Shown: positions 40,126-52,803 of the stretch, piece after piece
How the letters are laid out: each line of letters starts with the position of its first letter
How positions within the stretch are numbered: position 1 is the stretch's first letter
From: Haloactinopolyspora alba
Lineage (GTDB): Bacteria; Actinomycetota; Actinomycetes; Jiangellales; Jiangellaceae
Assembly: GCF_003014555.1 (NCBI RefSeq)
Contig: NZ_PYGE01000007.1
Coordinates: forward strand, 186,001 to 250,000
Direction of reading: 5' to 3'
DNA: 64,000 nucleotides
Position numbers and translations under genes: made by a program
The notes under the pieces: generated by a model
Database searches by the model: none
Seen by the model: only the letters and a program-made list of their open reading frames with translations
Told to the model about the DNA's origin: nothing

Positions 40126-41058
40126 ATGCGACTTCGGATCTTCACCGAGCCCCAGCAAGGGGCCAGCTACGACGACCAGCTCCGGGTGGCGAAGGCCACC
40201 GAGGCTCTCGGTTTCGACGCGTTCTTCCGCTCCGACCACTACCTGGCCATGGGCGCCGCCGACGGCCTGCCCGGGCCCACAGACTCGTGGGTCACCCTGG
40301 CGGGCCTGGCACGCGAGACGTCGCACATCCGGCTGGGCACCCTGGTGTCGTCGGCGACGTTCCGTCATCCCGGGCCGCTGGCGATCCAGGTGGCGCAGGT
40401 CGACGAGATGTCCGGCGGGCGGGTCGAGTTCGGCCTCGGCACCGGCTGGTACGACAGTGAGCACGCCGCGTACGGCATCCCGTTCCCTCCGAAGCGGTTC
40501 GGCCTGCTCGAGGAGCAGCTGGCGGTCGTCACCGGGCTGTGGAACACGCCCGTCGGCGAGCGCTTCTCGTTCTCCGGCGAGCACTACACGGTGACCGACT
40601 CGCCGGCGTTGCCGAAACCGGCCCAGCGGCCGCTGCCGTTGATCGTGGGCGGCAACGGCCCGCGGCGCACGCCAGCCTTGGCCGCGCAGTACGCGGCGGA
40701 GTACAACACGTCGTTCCCGCCCAAGGCGGAGATCGGGGACAGGTTCGCCGCGGTGCGCAAGGCGTGCGAGGACGCCGGTCGTGACCCGGACGAGCTGGTG
40801 TACTCGGCGGCGCTGGTGCTGGCGTGCGGCAAGGACGAGGCCGAGTTCGCGCGGCGTGCTGCCGCCATCGGTCGCGAGCCGGCGGAGCTGCGGGCCAACG
40901 GCCTGGCCGGTACGCCGCAGGAGGTGGTCGACGGCATCGGCGCGCTGAAGGAGCTCGGCGCCGGGCGCGTGTACCTGCAGGTGCTGGACCTGACCGATCT
41001 CGAGCACCTGGAGCTCGTGGCCGCGGAGGTGGCGCCGCACGTACAGCCTGCCGGCTGA
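40126..41058 (+). CDS. LLM-class F420-dependent oxidoreductase
   Basis: A 310-residue luciferase-like monooxygenase-fold protein (TIM barrel). Family features: RIFTEPQQGASYDDQL start, AFFRSDHYLAMG, LGTLVSSATFRHPGPLAIQVAQVDEM, EFGLGTGWYDSEHAAYGIPFP, LIVGGNGPRRTPALAAQYA. Actinobacterial members usually use coenzyme F420 for hydride transfer. Substrate not predictable. It ends 21 bp before the convergent response-regulator gene. Confidence 0.87.
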   Translation: MRLRIFTEPQQGASYDDQLRVAKATEALGFDAFFRSDHYLAMGAADGLPGPTDSWVTLAGLARETSHIRLGTLVSSATFRHPGPLAIQVAQVDEMSGGRVEFGLGTGWYDSEHAAYGIPFPPKRFGLLEEQLAVVTGLWNTPVGERFSFSGEHYTVTDSPALPKPAQRPLPLIVGGNGPRRTPALAAQYAAEYNTSFPPKAEIGDRFAAVRKACEDAGRDPDELVYSAALVLACGKDEAEFARRAAAIGREPAELRANGLAGTPQEVVDGIGALKELGAGRVYLQVLDLTDLEHLELVAAEVAPHVQPAG

Positions 41059-41079
41059 CCCGGCGGTTCACCCCGGCCG

Positions 41080-41757
41080 TCAGCTGCCGGGCTGGACGAG
41101 CCCGGTCTCGTAGGCGATGACGACGGCTTGCGCGCGGTCGCGCAGGTCGAGCTTGGTGAAGAGGCGCCCCACGTGGGTCTTGATGGTCTGCTCGGCCAGC
41201 ACGAGCGATTCGGCGATCTCGGCGTTGGACATGCCGGCGGCGATGAGCTTGAGCACCTCCGTCTCGCGAGTGGTGAGGTCGCGCAGTTGGTCCGGTCGGG
41301 GCCGGTTGGCCTCCGGGCGGCGGGCGAACTCGGCGATGAGGGTGCGGGTGATCGACGGAGCCAGCAGGGCATCCCCGGCCGCGACGACCCGCACCGCGTG
41401 CACGAGATCGGCGGCTGGAGCGTCCTTGAGGAGGAAGCCGCTGGCCCCGGCGCGCAGCGCCTCGTACACGTAGTCGTCCAGGTCGAAGGTGGTGAGCATG
41501 ACCACCCGTGGATGCCGCAGGCCCGGAGCACGCAGGATCCGCCGGGTGGCTTCGAGGCCGTCCAGCATCGGCATGCGCACGTCCATGAGCACGATGTCCG
41601 GAGCCAGGCGGCGGTTGGCGTCCACGGCGGCTGCGCCGTCGGCGGCGTCCCCGACGACGTCGATGTCGGGCTGGGCGGCCAGCAGCGCGCCGAACCCCTG
41701 CCGGACCATGGCCTGATCATCGACGATCAGTACCCGGGTGGGTGGCTCACTGCTCAC
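41080..41757 (-). CDS. NarL/FixJ-type response regulator
   Basis: A 225-residue DNA-binding response regulator: receiver domain with acidic VLIVDDQ, phospho-acceptor Asp in VLMDVRMPMLDG near 58, Lys in FLLKDA near 108; LuxR-type helix-turn-helix at ~155-215 (LTTRETEVLKLIAAGMSNAEIAESLVLAEQTIKTHVG). GTG start overlaps the histidine-kinase stop by 4 bp (GTGA), so the pair is co-translated and cognate. Regulon unknown. Confidence 0.94.
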   Translation of the reverse strand: MSSEPPTRVLIVDDQAMVRQGFGALLAAQPDIDVVGDAADGAAAVDANRRLAPDIVLMDVRMPMLDGLEATRRILRAPGLRHPRVVMLTTFDLDDYVYEALRAGASGFLLKDAPAADLVHAVRVVAAGDALLAPSITRTLIAEFARRPEANRPRPDQLRDLTTRETEVLKLIAAGMSNAEIAESLVLAEQTIKTHVGRLFTKLDLRDRAQAVVIAYETGLVQPGS

Positions 41758-43535
41758 GAGGGCTCCTCGACATGGAAGGGCAGGGTGGCTCGGACCTCGA
41801 AGCCGCCGCCGGGACGCGCATCGGTGGTCAACGTGCCGCCGACGACGTTCGCGCGTTCGCCCATGCCGATCAGGCCATGGCCGGGGCCTGCGGGCTCGAC
41901 CGGCGTCGCCGGCGCGGCGTTGACGATCGTGAGCTCCAGGCCGGTCGAGGCGTAGACGATGGTCACGTCGACCTCCGCGCCGGGGGCGTGCCGGGCCGCG
42001 TTGGCCAGCGACTCCTGGACGATCCGGTAGGCCGACAGGCCGACCTGTGTGCCGACGGCCGTGGGTGAGCCGTCGATGCTCAGCCGTACCGGCACTCCGG
42101 AACGCGCCGCCGACTCGACCAGCTCGCCGACCTGGTCGAGGCCGGGCTGGGGCGCGTGCGTGACCTCGCGGTCCTCGCTGCGCAGGACTCCGAGCAGGCC
42201 GCGGATCTCCGTGAGTGCCTGGCGCGCGGACGTGCTGATGGCCGCGAACTCCTCCTGCGCCTGCGGCGGCAGCCCGCTGATCCGGTACGGAGCGCTCTCG
42301 GCCTGCACCACCACCATCGACATGTGATGGGCGACGACGTCGTGCAGGTCGCGGGCGATCCGCGCCCGCTCTTCGAGGACGGTACGGCGTGCCTTCTCCA
42401 ACTCGCTGAGCTCGGTCTGGCGTTCGAGTTCGTGCCGGGCGCGCCGGCGCGAGCGGACGAGGTCGCCGATGATCGTGAACGCGGTCGCCACGACGAGCAT
42501 GGTGATGGCGACTCCGGAGTCCACCGGGGCACCCGTCGCGATGACCATGACGGTGACGGCCCACACCCAGCCCGTCGTCCAGCGGTCGTGGCGGACGCTG
42601 ACCAGGAACGTCGAGGCCAGCCAGACCCACTGGAAGATCACCGGCCAGGCACCCGGGTCGAGGCCGCCGCTCTGCGTGCCGATGACGGCGACGACGGCGG
42701 CGAGAACCGTGGCGAGCCGCCAGCCGAGCAGCGCGTACCGCCTGCTCAAGCCCACCGGTAGGGCGATGAGCGCGGCGAGGATCGGCAGCACGAGGTCGTG
42801 GACCACGAGCGTCTCGCGGATCGAGGCGGCCACCGCGATCCAGAACACGCCGAGGGCCAGCAGCCACGGGACGACGGCGCGCACCCGCTCCACCCACGGC
42901 GACGACGGCAGCAGACGATGGCCCAGGGGAGGCCCGGCCGGCGGTGAGGTCACCCAGTCGACGAACGCCTCCCGGAAGCCGCCGAGCAGTCTGGCCCTGA
43001 CCTCGGTGAGCGAGACCGGAGGCGCCGCGTCGCCGGCCGGGTGGATCAGGCCGGCGGAGCGCACGAGCGTGCCGGCCAGCGCCACCACCGTCACCCCGAC
43101 CGTCCAGCCCGCACGGAGATCGTCCGGCACGGAGACCGCGAAGAGCACGGCCGTGGCGAGGGCCGCGGCCACGGCCGTGGCCACCCGCAGGGACCGGGTC
43201 AGGTGCGGTGGCGGGCGCAGGGCCACCGCGAACAGCAGCGCCAGCAGCACCAGCCCGTGCACGGTCGGCCACGGCCATGGGTCGCCGTCCACGACCGGAA
43301 ACGCTCGCGACACCAGCAGGGCGCCGCCCGCCGACAGCAGCCAGCCCAGTGCCGGACGGGTGGTGATCAGGCCGAACGGCACGGCCGCCAGGGCCGCCAG
43401 GATCGGCACGTCGAGCTCGGTGCGGGACTCCAGCACCTCGGAGACGCTCGGCAGGGCGACAGCGAACAGAGCGAGGCTGCCGATCCATGGCAGCCACTTC
43501 CGCGCCGTGATGACGGCGTCGCCCCGGTCGTCCAC
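41754..43535 (-). CDS. HisKA_3 sensor histidine kinase
   Basis: A 593-residue membrane kinase. About ten membrane helices in two groups (residues ~15-165 and ~230-365) with a cytosolic-looking linker between; then a dimerisation helix with the phospho-acceptor His in IARDLHDVVAHHMSM near 397, and a HATPase_c domain (SLANAARHAPGAEVDVTI; GHGLIGMGERANVVGG). The double set of helices without an extracellular sensor loop suggests sensing of membrane state or a lipophilic signal. The GTG at 43535 lies six bases after TAACCT, with no ribosome site. Confidence 0.92.
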   Translation of the reverse strand: MDDRGDAVITARKWLPWIGSLALFAVALPSVSEVLESRTELDVPILAALAAVPFGLITTRPALGWLLSAGGALLVSRAFPVVDGDPWPWPTVHGLVLLALLFAVALRPPPHLTRSLRVATAVAAALATAVLFAVSVPDDLRAGWTVGVTVVALAGTLVRSAGLIHPAGDAAPPVSLTEVRARLLGGFREAFVDWVTSPPAGPPLGHRLLPSSPWVERVRAVVPWLLALGVFWIAVAASIRETLVVHDLVLPILAALIALPVGLSRRYALLGWRLATVLAAVVAVIGTQSGGLDPGAWPVIFQWVWLASTFLVSVRHDRWTTGWVWAVTVMVIATGAPVDSGVAITMLVVATAFTIIGDLVRSRRRARHELERQTELSELEKARRTVLEERARIARDLHDVVAHHMSMVVVQAESAPYRISGLPPQAQEEFAAISTSARQALTEIRGLLGVLRSEDREVTHAPQPGLDQVGELVESAARSGVPVRLSIDGSPTAVGTQVGLSAYRIVQESLANAARHAPGAEVDVTIVYASTGLELTIVNAAPATPVEPAGPGHGLIGMGERANVVGGTLTTDARPGGGFEVRATLPFHVEEPS

Positions 43536-43541
43536 CCGCTC

Positions 43542-43547
43542 AGGTTA
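43542..43547 (-). promoter_or_regulatory. -10-like box of the kinase/regulator operon
   Basis: TAACCT on the minus strand, 6 bp before the GTG at 43535. Confidence 0.45.
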
Positions 43548-43741
43548 GGCGGTCGGCGGTCGTCTCGGCGTCACGCCACGGAGCTACGCCGCATTGGCTC
43601 CGGGGAGGGACGCCGGCCCGTGCCCGGTCCCCCGGGGGTGACAGCCGAAACGGCTCTGCGGTGCGACGACGTGCCGCGGCCGCGTCCATAGCGTCCGTCC
43701 TGGCCCGCCGGATCGCCCGGCCGGACGAGGAGGGGTGCCCC

Positions 43742-44362
43742 ATGGTGTGGACGCGGTTGGGAGCCGTCGCCGCGGCGATCGCGGCGGCCTTCGTGCTGAC
43801 CGGCGCCGGTCAGGTCTCGCCGGCCACGTCGGGGCCCGAGAACGCCGCTGCCGCGCGGGCCGTCGCCGTGTTGACCGGCCGCGCCGCCGGCGACGTGCCG
43901 GCGGTGATTCCGGCGGACTTCGCCGACGTCATGGGGTACGAACCCGTGACGGTGACGGACGCCGGCGGTGCGGTGCGGGTGCTTGATCCGTCGGGCGAGT
44001 GCTCCTCGCCCGTAGGAACCGCAGGCTACGACTTCGCGCAGGCCTGTCGCGTGCACGATTTCGGCTACGACCTCCTCAGGTATGCCGTCGAGCGCGGCGG
44101 CGAGCTGGGGCCTTGGGCGAGGATGGCCATCGACGACCAGTTTGGTGCCATGCTGCGGGCACGGTGCGACAGCGACGGCGGGGGAGCGCCCTGCCATGCC
44201 GCGGCGGCGCTCACGCTCGGCGCGGTGAAGATGAACTCCTGGCGGCAGGGATACGGTCAGCCGGGTGACGAGGACCCTGTCCCGTACATCGTCGCGGGCC
44301 TGCTGCTCGTGTCGGCGTGCGTCGGTCCGCCGCTCGTGCGCCGGCTCTGGGGTCTCGGATGA
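43742..44362 (+). CDS. Secreted or membrane-anchored phospholipase A2
   Basis: A 206-residue prokaryotic phospholipase A2. N-terminal signal or anchor helix (LGAVAAAIAAAFVLTGAG); catalytic ACRVHDFGYDLLRY near 100-113 with the His-Asp dyad, flanked by Cys residues in GECSS, AQACR, RARCDSD and APCHAA that fit two disulfides; and a C-terminal membrane helix (VPYIVAGLLLVSACVGPPLV) followed by RRLWGLG. Bacterial secreted PLA2 usually lacks the C-terminal helix, so this one is probably anchored at the outside of the membrane. ATG after GAGGAGGGG. Its stop overlaps the following acyltransferase start. Confidence 0.88.
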   Translation: MVWTRLGAVAAAIAAAFVLTGAGQVSPATSGPENAAAARAVAVLTGRAAGDVPAVIPADFADVMGYEPVTVTDAGGAVRVLDPSGECSSPVGTAGYDFAQACRVHDFGYDLLRYAVERGGELGPWARMAIDDQFGAMLRARCDSDGGGAPCHAAAALTLGAVKMNSWRQGYGQPGDEDPVPYIVAGLLLVSACVGPPLVRRLWGLG

Positions 44363-45651
44363 ACGCTGGACGCGACCGCTTCGTGGATGCGCTGAGGGCG
44401 GCGAGCCTCGTGGCGGTAGCGGTGGGCCATTGGCTGATGGCCACCATGGTCGTGGTCGACGGCGAGGTACACGGGGCGAACGCCTTGGATTCGATCGCGG
44501 CGTTGCGGCCGGCGACGTGGCTCCTGCAGGTGATGCCGCTGTTCTTCATGGCCGGCGGATTCTCGAACGCGCTGGTGTGGCGCCGGACGGTGCGCCGAGG
44601 CGGCGGCTATACCGAGTTCGTGCGCAGCCGGGTGCACCGGCTGACGCGCCCGGCGATGGCCTTCGCGGTGATCACGCCGACCGTGCTGGGCCTCGCACTG
44701 CTCACCGGTCTGCCGGAGCAACAGGTCGGGCTGGTCGGCGAGTTGCTGGGCGGACCGCTGTGGTTCCTCGGCGTCTACGTCCTGGTGACGGCGCTGGCTC
44801 CGTTGATGCTGCGATGGCATGGACGTTCGCCGGTCGCGGCGGCCGTAGCCCTGGCGGTGGCGGCCGCGACCGTGGATGTGGTCCGGATGGAGGTGGCTGG
44901 CGGTGTCGGTTACCTGAACTTCGCGTTCGTGTGGCTGTTCGCGCAGCAGGTGGGGTTCTGGTACGTCGACGGCCGGCTCGCACGGGTGACGCGGAAGGTC
45001 GCGTGGATCGTCCTCGCGGCCGCGTGCGTGGCGCTGCTCGTGCTGACTGGATTGGGGCCGTACCCGGTCAGCATGGTCGGGCTGACCGGAGAGATGTCGA
45101 ACATGGCGCCGCCGTCGGTGTGCCTGCTGGTGCTGGCGCTCGCGCAGGCGGCGGCATGCGTGCTGGCGCGTCCGCGCGTGAACGCGTGGCTGGAGCGGAC
45201 ACGGCCGTGGGCGGCGGTCGTGGCCTGCGGCTCCAGGGCCATGACGATCTACCTGTGGCATCTGCCGGTTCTCGTGGCGGCGTTCGCGATGATGCTCGCC
45301 GCCGGGGTCACGCCGCCCGCACCGGGGAGCACCACGTGGTGGCTCAGCAGGCCGGTCTGGGTCGTCGCACTGGCGGCGATGCTGGCTGCCGTGTCGATGC
45401 CGCTCGCGCGCTGGGAGCGCGCCGTGCCGGCACGGGGCGGTTCACCGGGGGGTGTCGCCGTGGCGTGCCTGGGTGTGGCGCTGGTGTCGCTGGGGCTGTT
45501 CGGCCTCACCCTCGGTGGTCTGGCCGATCCGGAGACGACCTGGCCCAGCGTCGCCGGCGTGTTGGCCGGGCGGGTGCTCGTCGGCACGGTGGGCGCGGCG
45601 TGCGGGTATCCGTCACAGGGTGACGGAAGCGCGCGAGACCGTGTATCTTGA
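44359..45651 (+). CDS. Membrane acyltransferase family 3 protein
   Basis: A 430-residue protein with ten or more helices, of the acyltransferase-3 (OafA/NolL) family that moves acyl groups onto sugars, peptidoglycan or lipids at the membrane. Family marks: RFVDALRAASLVAVAVGHWLM near the N-terminus (His near 28 and Arg nearby), PLFFMAGGFSNALVW, GPLWFLGVYV, and TIYLWHLPVLV near 305. It overlaps the phospholipase A2 stop by 4 bp (ATGA), so both act in one process, perhaps lipid remodelling. Its stop lies inside the palindrome before aconitase. Confidence 0.88.
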   Translation: MNAGRDRFVDALRAASLVAVAVGHWLMATMVVVDGEVHGANALDSIAALRPATWLLQVMPLFFMAGGFSNALVWRRTVRRGGGYTEFVRSRVHRLTRPAMAFAVITPTVLGLALLTGLPEQQVGLVGELLGGPLWFLGVYVLVTALAPLMLRWHGRSPVAAAVALAVAAATVDVVRMEVAGGVGYLNFAFVWLFAQQVGFWYVDGRLARVTRKVAWIVLAAACVALLVLTGLGPYPVSMVGLTGEMSNMAPPSVCLLVLALAQAAACVLARPRVNAWLERTRPWAAVVACGSRAMTIYLWHLPVLVAAFAMMLAAGVTPPAPGSTTWWLSRPVWVVALAAMLAAVSMPLARWERAVPARGGSPGGVAVACLGVALVSLGLFGLTLGGLADPETTWPSVAGVLAGRVLVGTVGAACGYPSQGDGSARDRVS

Positions 45652-45659
45652 GGTCAAGA
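45646..45659. promoter_or_regulatory. Palindromic operator candidate upstream of aconitase
   Basis: TCTTGA-GG-TCAAGA, perfect 6-bp arms, includes the acyltransferase stop codon and lies 130 bp before the aconitase start. AT-rich palindromes of TCTTGA type resemble regulator sites upstream of tricarboxylic-acid-cycle genes in actinomycetes; the bound protein is not identified. Confidence 0.5.
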
Positions 45660-45788
45660 GAGCTTGTCGTCCGCCGGTGCGTTAGGTGACCCTCAGCGGG
45701 TGTCGGGTCAGGCGAGTGGGCGACGATGTGTGACAGCGCCGCGGCCGATGATGGCCGCGATACGGCGGACGAGAGGTTGGGATCGAAC

Positions 45789-48593
<2,805 letters not shown>

Positions 48594-48605
48594 GCGAGCT
48601 CGGCC

Positions 48606-49073
48606 TCAGGTGTCGCCGTTCGCGTCCCGCGCGGCGACGTCCTCGCGGTCGCCGGCTCCGCGCCGGCGACCGCCCATGGCCAGCACGCCCACCAGCATGA
48701 CGATCAGGGCGCCGGCACTGACCCAGAACCCGGTCTGCAGATCACCGGCGCCCACGTCCAGCTCGTCGTCGGTCAGTTGCATGACGGCCCACAGCACGAT
48801 CGCCGCGGCGCCGACCAGCCACCCCAGCACCAGGATGAAGCGCGAGAGCAGCAGTGCGCCCAGCACGCCGAGGAGGCCGGTGACCACGAACGGCACGGCC
48901 ATCGAGTTCCAGTACGACGACGCCTCGTCGACGACGTCGGCCTGATAGATCCGCTCCAGGGGCAGCTCCTGGGCCGGCCGATCGCCGGACCAGTCCAGGT
49001 ACACGCCCGCCGCGGCGCCGAGTGCGCCGAGAGCGGCGACGACGGCGCCGGTCACACGTCGGCGAGTGACCAC
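48606..49073 (-). CDS. Four-helix membrane protein, paralogue A
   Basis: A 155-residue protein with four predicted helices (VTGAVVAALGALGAAAGVYL, MAVPFVVTGLLGVLGALL, FILVLGWLVGAAAIVLWAVM, GFWVSAGALIVMLVGVLAM) and a conserved extracellular YLDWSGDRPAQELPL loop after helix 1. It is a tandem paralogue of the next gene upstream (same length, same YxxWxxxRxxxELPL loop). Function unknown. The GTG at 49073 has GGGGGAGG upstream; a GTG at 49082 touches it. Confidence 0.72.
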   Translation of the reverse strand: MVTRRRVTGAVVAALGALGAAAGVYLDWSGDRPAQELPLERIYQADVVDEASSYWNSMAVPFVVTGLLGVLGALLLSRFILVLGWLVGAAAIVLWAVMQLTDDELDVGAGDLQTGFWVSAGALIVMLVGVLAMGGRRRGAGDREDVAARDANGDT

Positions 49074-49138
49074 GGGAACCACCTCCCCCGACGAGGTCCC
49101 TTGTGATCACCATGCCACGCGAAACGCGGCGTTGCACG

Positions 49139-49606
49139 TCACTCCGGGGGTTCGTCGTCGAAGACGGACAGCGGCGCCTCGACCTCCTCGCGCCGCGGCC
49201 CCATGACCGCGATGCCGATGAGCAACAGCACCAGCCCGCCCACGCACAGCCAGCGGCCGTAGTCGAGCGTCGCGTCCGGCGGCGCCTGGTCGGTCGCTTG
49301 CCCGATCAGCCGCATGATCCACCACAGCGCGATCGTGGCGACACCGGTCAGCCAGGCCAGCCCCAGCAACAGGCGGGACCTGACCAGCCCGCCCAGCACG
49401 CCGACGGCGCCGAGCACCGCCAGCGGCGCCGCGACCGACTCCCAGTACCCGGACGCGACGCCGTCCTCGCCGGCGCGCACGAGCTGGGTGATGGGCAGCT
49501 CGTGCGGTGCGCGACCGTCGTACCAGCGCACGTAGGCGCTGCCGGCACACACGAGTGTCGCGGCCGCGCCCGTGATCGCCCCGATGGTCCGCCGTCCCAG
49601 CCGCAT
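49139..49606 (-). CDS. Four-helix membrane protein, paralogue B
   Basis: A 155-residue protein matching paralogue A: helix 1 then YVRWYDGRAPHELPI, helices SVAAPLAVLGAVGVLGGLV, LLLGLAWLTGVATIALWWIM and WLCVGGLVLLLIGIAVMG. The shared polar loop and identical length point to tandem duplication. The ATG at 49606 is preceded by GGAGCGAC. An in-frame extension to 50110 would overlap dxs and is rejected. Function unknown; position between acnA and dxs gives no clear hint. Confidence 0.72.
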   Translation of the reverse strand: MRLGRRTIGAITGAAATLVCAGSAYVRWYDGRAPHELPITQLVRAGEDGVASGYWESVAAPLAVLGAVGVLGGLVRSRLLLGLAWLTGVATIALWWIMRLIGQATDQAPPDATLDYGRWLCVGGLVLLLIGIAVMGPRREEVEAPLSVFDDEPPE

Positions 49607-49765
49607 CGTCGTCGCTCCGTCCGCACTCGTGTGTCCCGGCCCCGGAAGGGTAGTGGGCCGGGTAGGCGAGCTCAACACGACGCGACGGAGGACACCTGGC
49701 ACGTGATCACGCGGGGCCGGGCATCTACACTCGAGCTTCGGCACCTTTTGCGATGAGGAGGCGGC

Positions 49766-51700
49766 GTGGGAGTGCTCGACCGTATCACCGACCCGCGTGT
49801 GCTGCGGGGTCTCTCCGATGCCGAGCTGGAGTCGCTGGCGGCGGAGATCCGGGACCGGCTGGTGTCGACGGTCGCGCGTACCGGCGGGCATCTCGGGCCG
49901 AACCTCGGCGTGGTGGAGCTGACCATCGCGGCGCACCGGGTGTTCGACTCGCCCCGCGACCCGGTGGTCTTCGACACCGGGCACCAGGCGTACGTGCACA
50001 AGATGCTCACCGGCCGGCAGAACGATTTCGACCGGCTGAAGCAGGCCGGGGGCCTGTCCGGTTATCCCAGCCGCGCCGAGAGCGAGCACGACTGGGTCGA
50101 GAACTCGCACGCGTCCACCGCGCTGTCCTACGCCGACGGCATGGCCAAGGCGTTCGCAGTGCGCGGCGAGAGCGAGCGCACGGTCGTGGCCGTCATCGGC
50201 GACGGAGCGCTGACCGGCGGTATGGCCTGGGAGGCGATCAACAACATCGCCGACGGCCCGCAGACCGGGCCCGGGCGGCGCCCGCTGGTCATCGTGGTCA
50301 ACGACAACGGGCGGTCGTATTCACCCACCGTCGGCGGCCTGGCCAAACGGCTGACCGGGCTGCGCACCGACCCGCGCTACGAGCAGGCCCTCGAGGTGGT
50401 CAAACGCACGCTCGGCCGCACCGCGCTGGTGGGCCAGCCGCTGTACGAGGCGCTGCACGGCGTGAAGAAGGGCCTCAAGGACCTGCTGGCGCCGCAGGGG
50501 ATGTTCGAGGACCTCGGCCTGAAGTACATCGGCCCCATCGACGGGCACGACCGTGCGGTGGTCGAGCAGGCACTGATCCAGGCCAAGGGGTTCGGCGGGC
50601 CGGTGCTGGTGCACTGCCTGACGCAGAAGGGCTACGGCTACGAGCCGGCGCTGCGCGACGAGGTCGACCAGATGCACGGTCCCGGCCCGTTCGATCCGGC
50701 GACCGGGCGGCCGGCCGGCAGCCCGAGCCGGCAGTGGACGGACGTGTTCAGCGACACGATGGTCGCGGCGGGACGCGAACGGTCCGACGTGGTGGCGATC
50801 ACGGCCGCGATGCTCGGGCCCACCGGCCTCGAGGCGTTCGCCCGCGCGTTCCCGGACCGCTGCTTCGACGTCGGCATCGCCGAACAGCACGCGACCACGT
50901 CGGCCACCGGAATGGCCATGGCCGGCCTGCACCCCGTCGTGGTCCTGTACGCGACGTTCCTGAACCGCGCGTTCGACCAGATCCTGATGGATTGCGCGCT
51001 GCACCGGGCCGGCGTGACGTTCGTGCTGGACCGGTCCGGGGTCACCGGCACCGACGGGCCGTCGCACAACGGCATGTGGGACATGTCGATCCTGCAGCCC
51101 GTACCCGGCCTGCGCATCGCGGCGCCGCGCGACGGCACACGGCTGCTCGAACAGTTCGCCGAGGCGCTGGACGTCGACGACGCACCCACGGTGGTGCGCT
51201 ACCCGAAGGGCTCGGTGCCGCAGGACGTCGAGGCGCTCGAACGTGTCGGCGGGGTGGACGTGCTGACACGGGCGGAGACCGAGGACGTTCTGCTGGTCGC
51301 GGTGGGCGCGATGGCCGGTGCCGGCGTCGACGCGGCCGAGCGGCTGGACGCCCAGGGCGTCGGCGTCACGGTCGTGGACCCGCGGTGGGTCAAGCCGGTC
51401 GACGAGGCGCTGGTGGACCTCGCCCGGCGACATCGGCTGGTGGTCACGGTCGAGGACAACGGGCGTGTCGGCGGCGTCGGCTCGGCCGTCGCCCAGGTGC
51501 TGCGCGACGCCGGTGCGGACGTCCCGATCCGCGACTTCGGCATCCCGCAGCGGTTTCTCGACCACGCCAAGCGCGACGAGATCCTCGCCGACGTCGGGCT
51601 CACCGGGCAGGGTCTGGCGCGTGAGGTGTCCGGGCTCGTCGCGGCGCTGGACAGCGACACCGAGGCCGGGGACGACGCCACGTCGACGGTCCGGCCGTGA
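49766..51700 (+). CDS. dxs: 1-deoxy-D-xylulose-5-phosphate synthase
   Basis: A 644-residue thiamine-diphosphate transketolase-type enzyme joining pyruvate and glyceraldehyde-3-phosphate, first step of the MEP isoprenoid route. ThDP motif [16 protein letters not shown] near 146; [15 protein letters not shown] near 72; catalytic Glu in [10 protein letters not shown] near 373; [12 protein letters not shown] and [15 protein letters not shown] of the pyrimidine domain; normal family length. GTG start after GAGGAGGCGGC. Overlaps the AI-2E-family gene by 4 bp. Confidence 0.96.
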   Translation: MGVLDRITDPRVLRGLSDAELESLAAEIRDRLVSTVARTGGHLGPNLGVVELTIAAHRVFDSPRDPVVFDTGHQAYVHKMLTGRQNDFDRLKQAGGLSGYPSRAESEHDWVENSHASTALSYADGMAKAFAVRGESERTVVAVIGDGALTGGMAWEAINNIADGPQTGPGRRPLVIVVNDNGRSYSPTVGGLAKRLTGLRTDPRYEQALEVVKRTLGRTALVGQPLYEALHGVKKGLKDLLAPQGMFEDLGLKYIGPIDGHDRAVVEQALIQAKGFGGPVLVHCLTQKGYGYEPALRDEVDQMHGPGPFDPATGRPAGSPSRQWTDVFSDTMVAAGRERSDVVAITAAMLGPTGLEAFARAFPDRCFDVGIAEQHATTSATGMAMAGLHPVVVLYATFLNRAFDQILMDCALHRAGVTFVLDRSGVTGTDGPSHNGMWDMSILQPVPGLRIAAPRDGTRLLEQFAEALDVDDAPTVVRYPKGSVPQDVEALERVGGVDVLTRAETEDVLLVAVGAMAGAGVDAAERLDAQGVGVTVVDPRWVKPVDEALVDLARRHRLVVTVEDNGRVGGVGSAVAQVLRDAGADVPIRDFGIPQRFLDHAKRDEILADVGLTGQGLAREVSGLVAALDSDTEAGDDATSTVRP

Positions 51701-52794
51701 GCGAGTCCGCACCACCGCAGAACCGTCGCGGGCCGGACTGGCTGCGCGACGAGGCGATCATCGCCGGGCGGCTGCTGGTCATCGGCCTGGCGGTCGCCGC
51801 GGCGATCTGGCTGGCGATGCAGATCCAGTTCATCGCGGTGGCCGTCATGCTCGGTTTCGCCGAGGTGGCGCTGCTGTGGCCGCTGGCGCGATGGCTGCGG
51901 CGCAGGCGCGTCCCCGCGGTGCTGGCGGCGATGTTCTGCGTGCTGTTGTTCCTGGCGTTCTTCGCCGGGCTGGTGGTCTTCGTCATCACCGAGGTCGTCA
52001 ACTCGTGGCCGTCGATGGTCCGTGCCATCACCGGCTCGGTGACCGAGATCAACGAATGGCTCGAGCAGGGCCCGTTCGGCATGGACACCCAGAACGTCCA
52101 GGACCTGCTGGACGACCTGCGGTCGAGGCTCGGTGACGTCCTGGGCAACATCACCAGCGCGGCCGCCACCGGGCTGTCGGTGGTCGGCAACTTCGTCACC
52201 GTCATCCTGATCGCGACGTTCTTCGCCATCTTCGCCCTGACCAGCGGCGACAAGTTGTGGAACCAGTTCCTGCAGGCGCTGGAGCCGCGGCACCGGGTGC
52301 CCGCGGACGCGTCGTTCCGGGCGGCGATGAAGACCGCCGGCAACTGGTTCTACGCCTCGACGATGACCGGCCTCGTCGACGGCACGCTCATCGGCATCGG
52401 GCTGCTGATCCTGGACGTCCCGCTGGCGGTGCCGATCGGCGCGCTGACGTTCCTGATGGCCTACGTCCCGCTGGTGGGGGCGACCCTCGCCGGTGCGGTG
52501 GCGGTGCTGGTGGCGCTGTTCTCCGGCGGCTTCGGCACGGCGGTGTGGGCGCTGGTCATCGTGATCGTGGTCCAGCAGGTCGAGGGCAACGTCCTGGCGC
52601 CGCTGCTGATGTCGCGGGCGCTGAACTTCCACCCGCTGATCGTGCTGGTGCTCACGACCGGTGCGGCGGCCGCGTTCGGCCTGGTCGGCCTGTTCCTGGC
52701 GGTCCCGGTGACCGGAGCGATCGCCTCCGCGGTGCTGGCGTGGAGGCGATCGAAACGGTCCCAGCGCGTCGTCGACGACATCGTCCTGCGGTAG
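51697..52794 (+). CDS. AI-2E-family transporter
   Basis: A 365-residue membrane protein with about eight helices of the AI-2E/PerM family ([60 protein letters not shown]; the re-entrant [31 protein letters not shown] near the C-terminus). Relatives export autoinducer-2 or act as Na+/H+ antiporters; the substrate here is unknown. GTG start overlaps the dxs stop (GTGA). Convergent with the beta-oxidation genes. Confidence 0.88.
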   Translation: MSESAPPQNRRGPDWLRDEAIIAGRLLVIGLAVAAAIWLAMQIQFIAVAVMLGFAEVALLWPLARWLRRRRVPAVLAAMFCVLLFLAFFAGLVVFVITEVVNSWPSMVRAITGSVTEINEWLEQGPFGMDTQNVQDLLDDLRSRLGDVLGNITSAAATGLSVVGNFVTVILIATFFAIFALTSGDKLWNQFLQALEPRHRVPADASFRAAMKTAGNWFYASTMTGLVDGTLIGIGLLILDVPLAVPIGALTFLMAYVPLVGATLAGAVAVLVALFSGGFGTAVWALVIVIVVQQVEGNVLAPLLMSRALNFHPLIVLVLTTGAAAAFGLVGLFLAVPVTGAIASAVLAWRRSKRSQRVVDDIVLR

Positions 52795-52803
52795 CCGGCT
52801 TGC

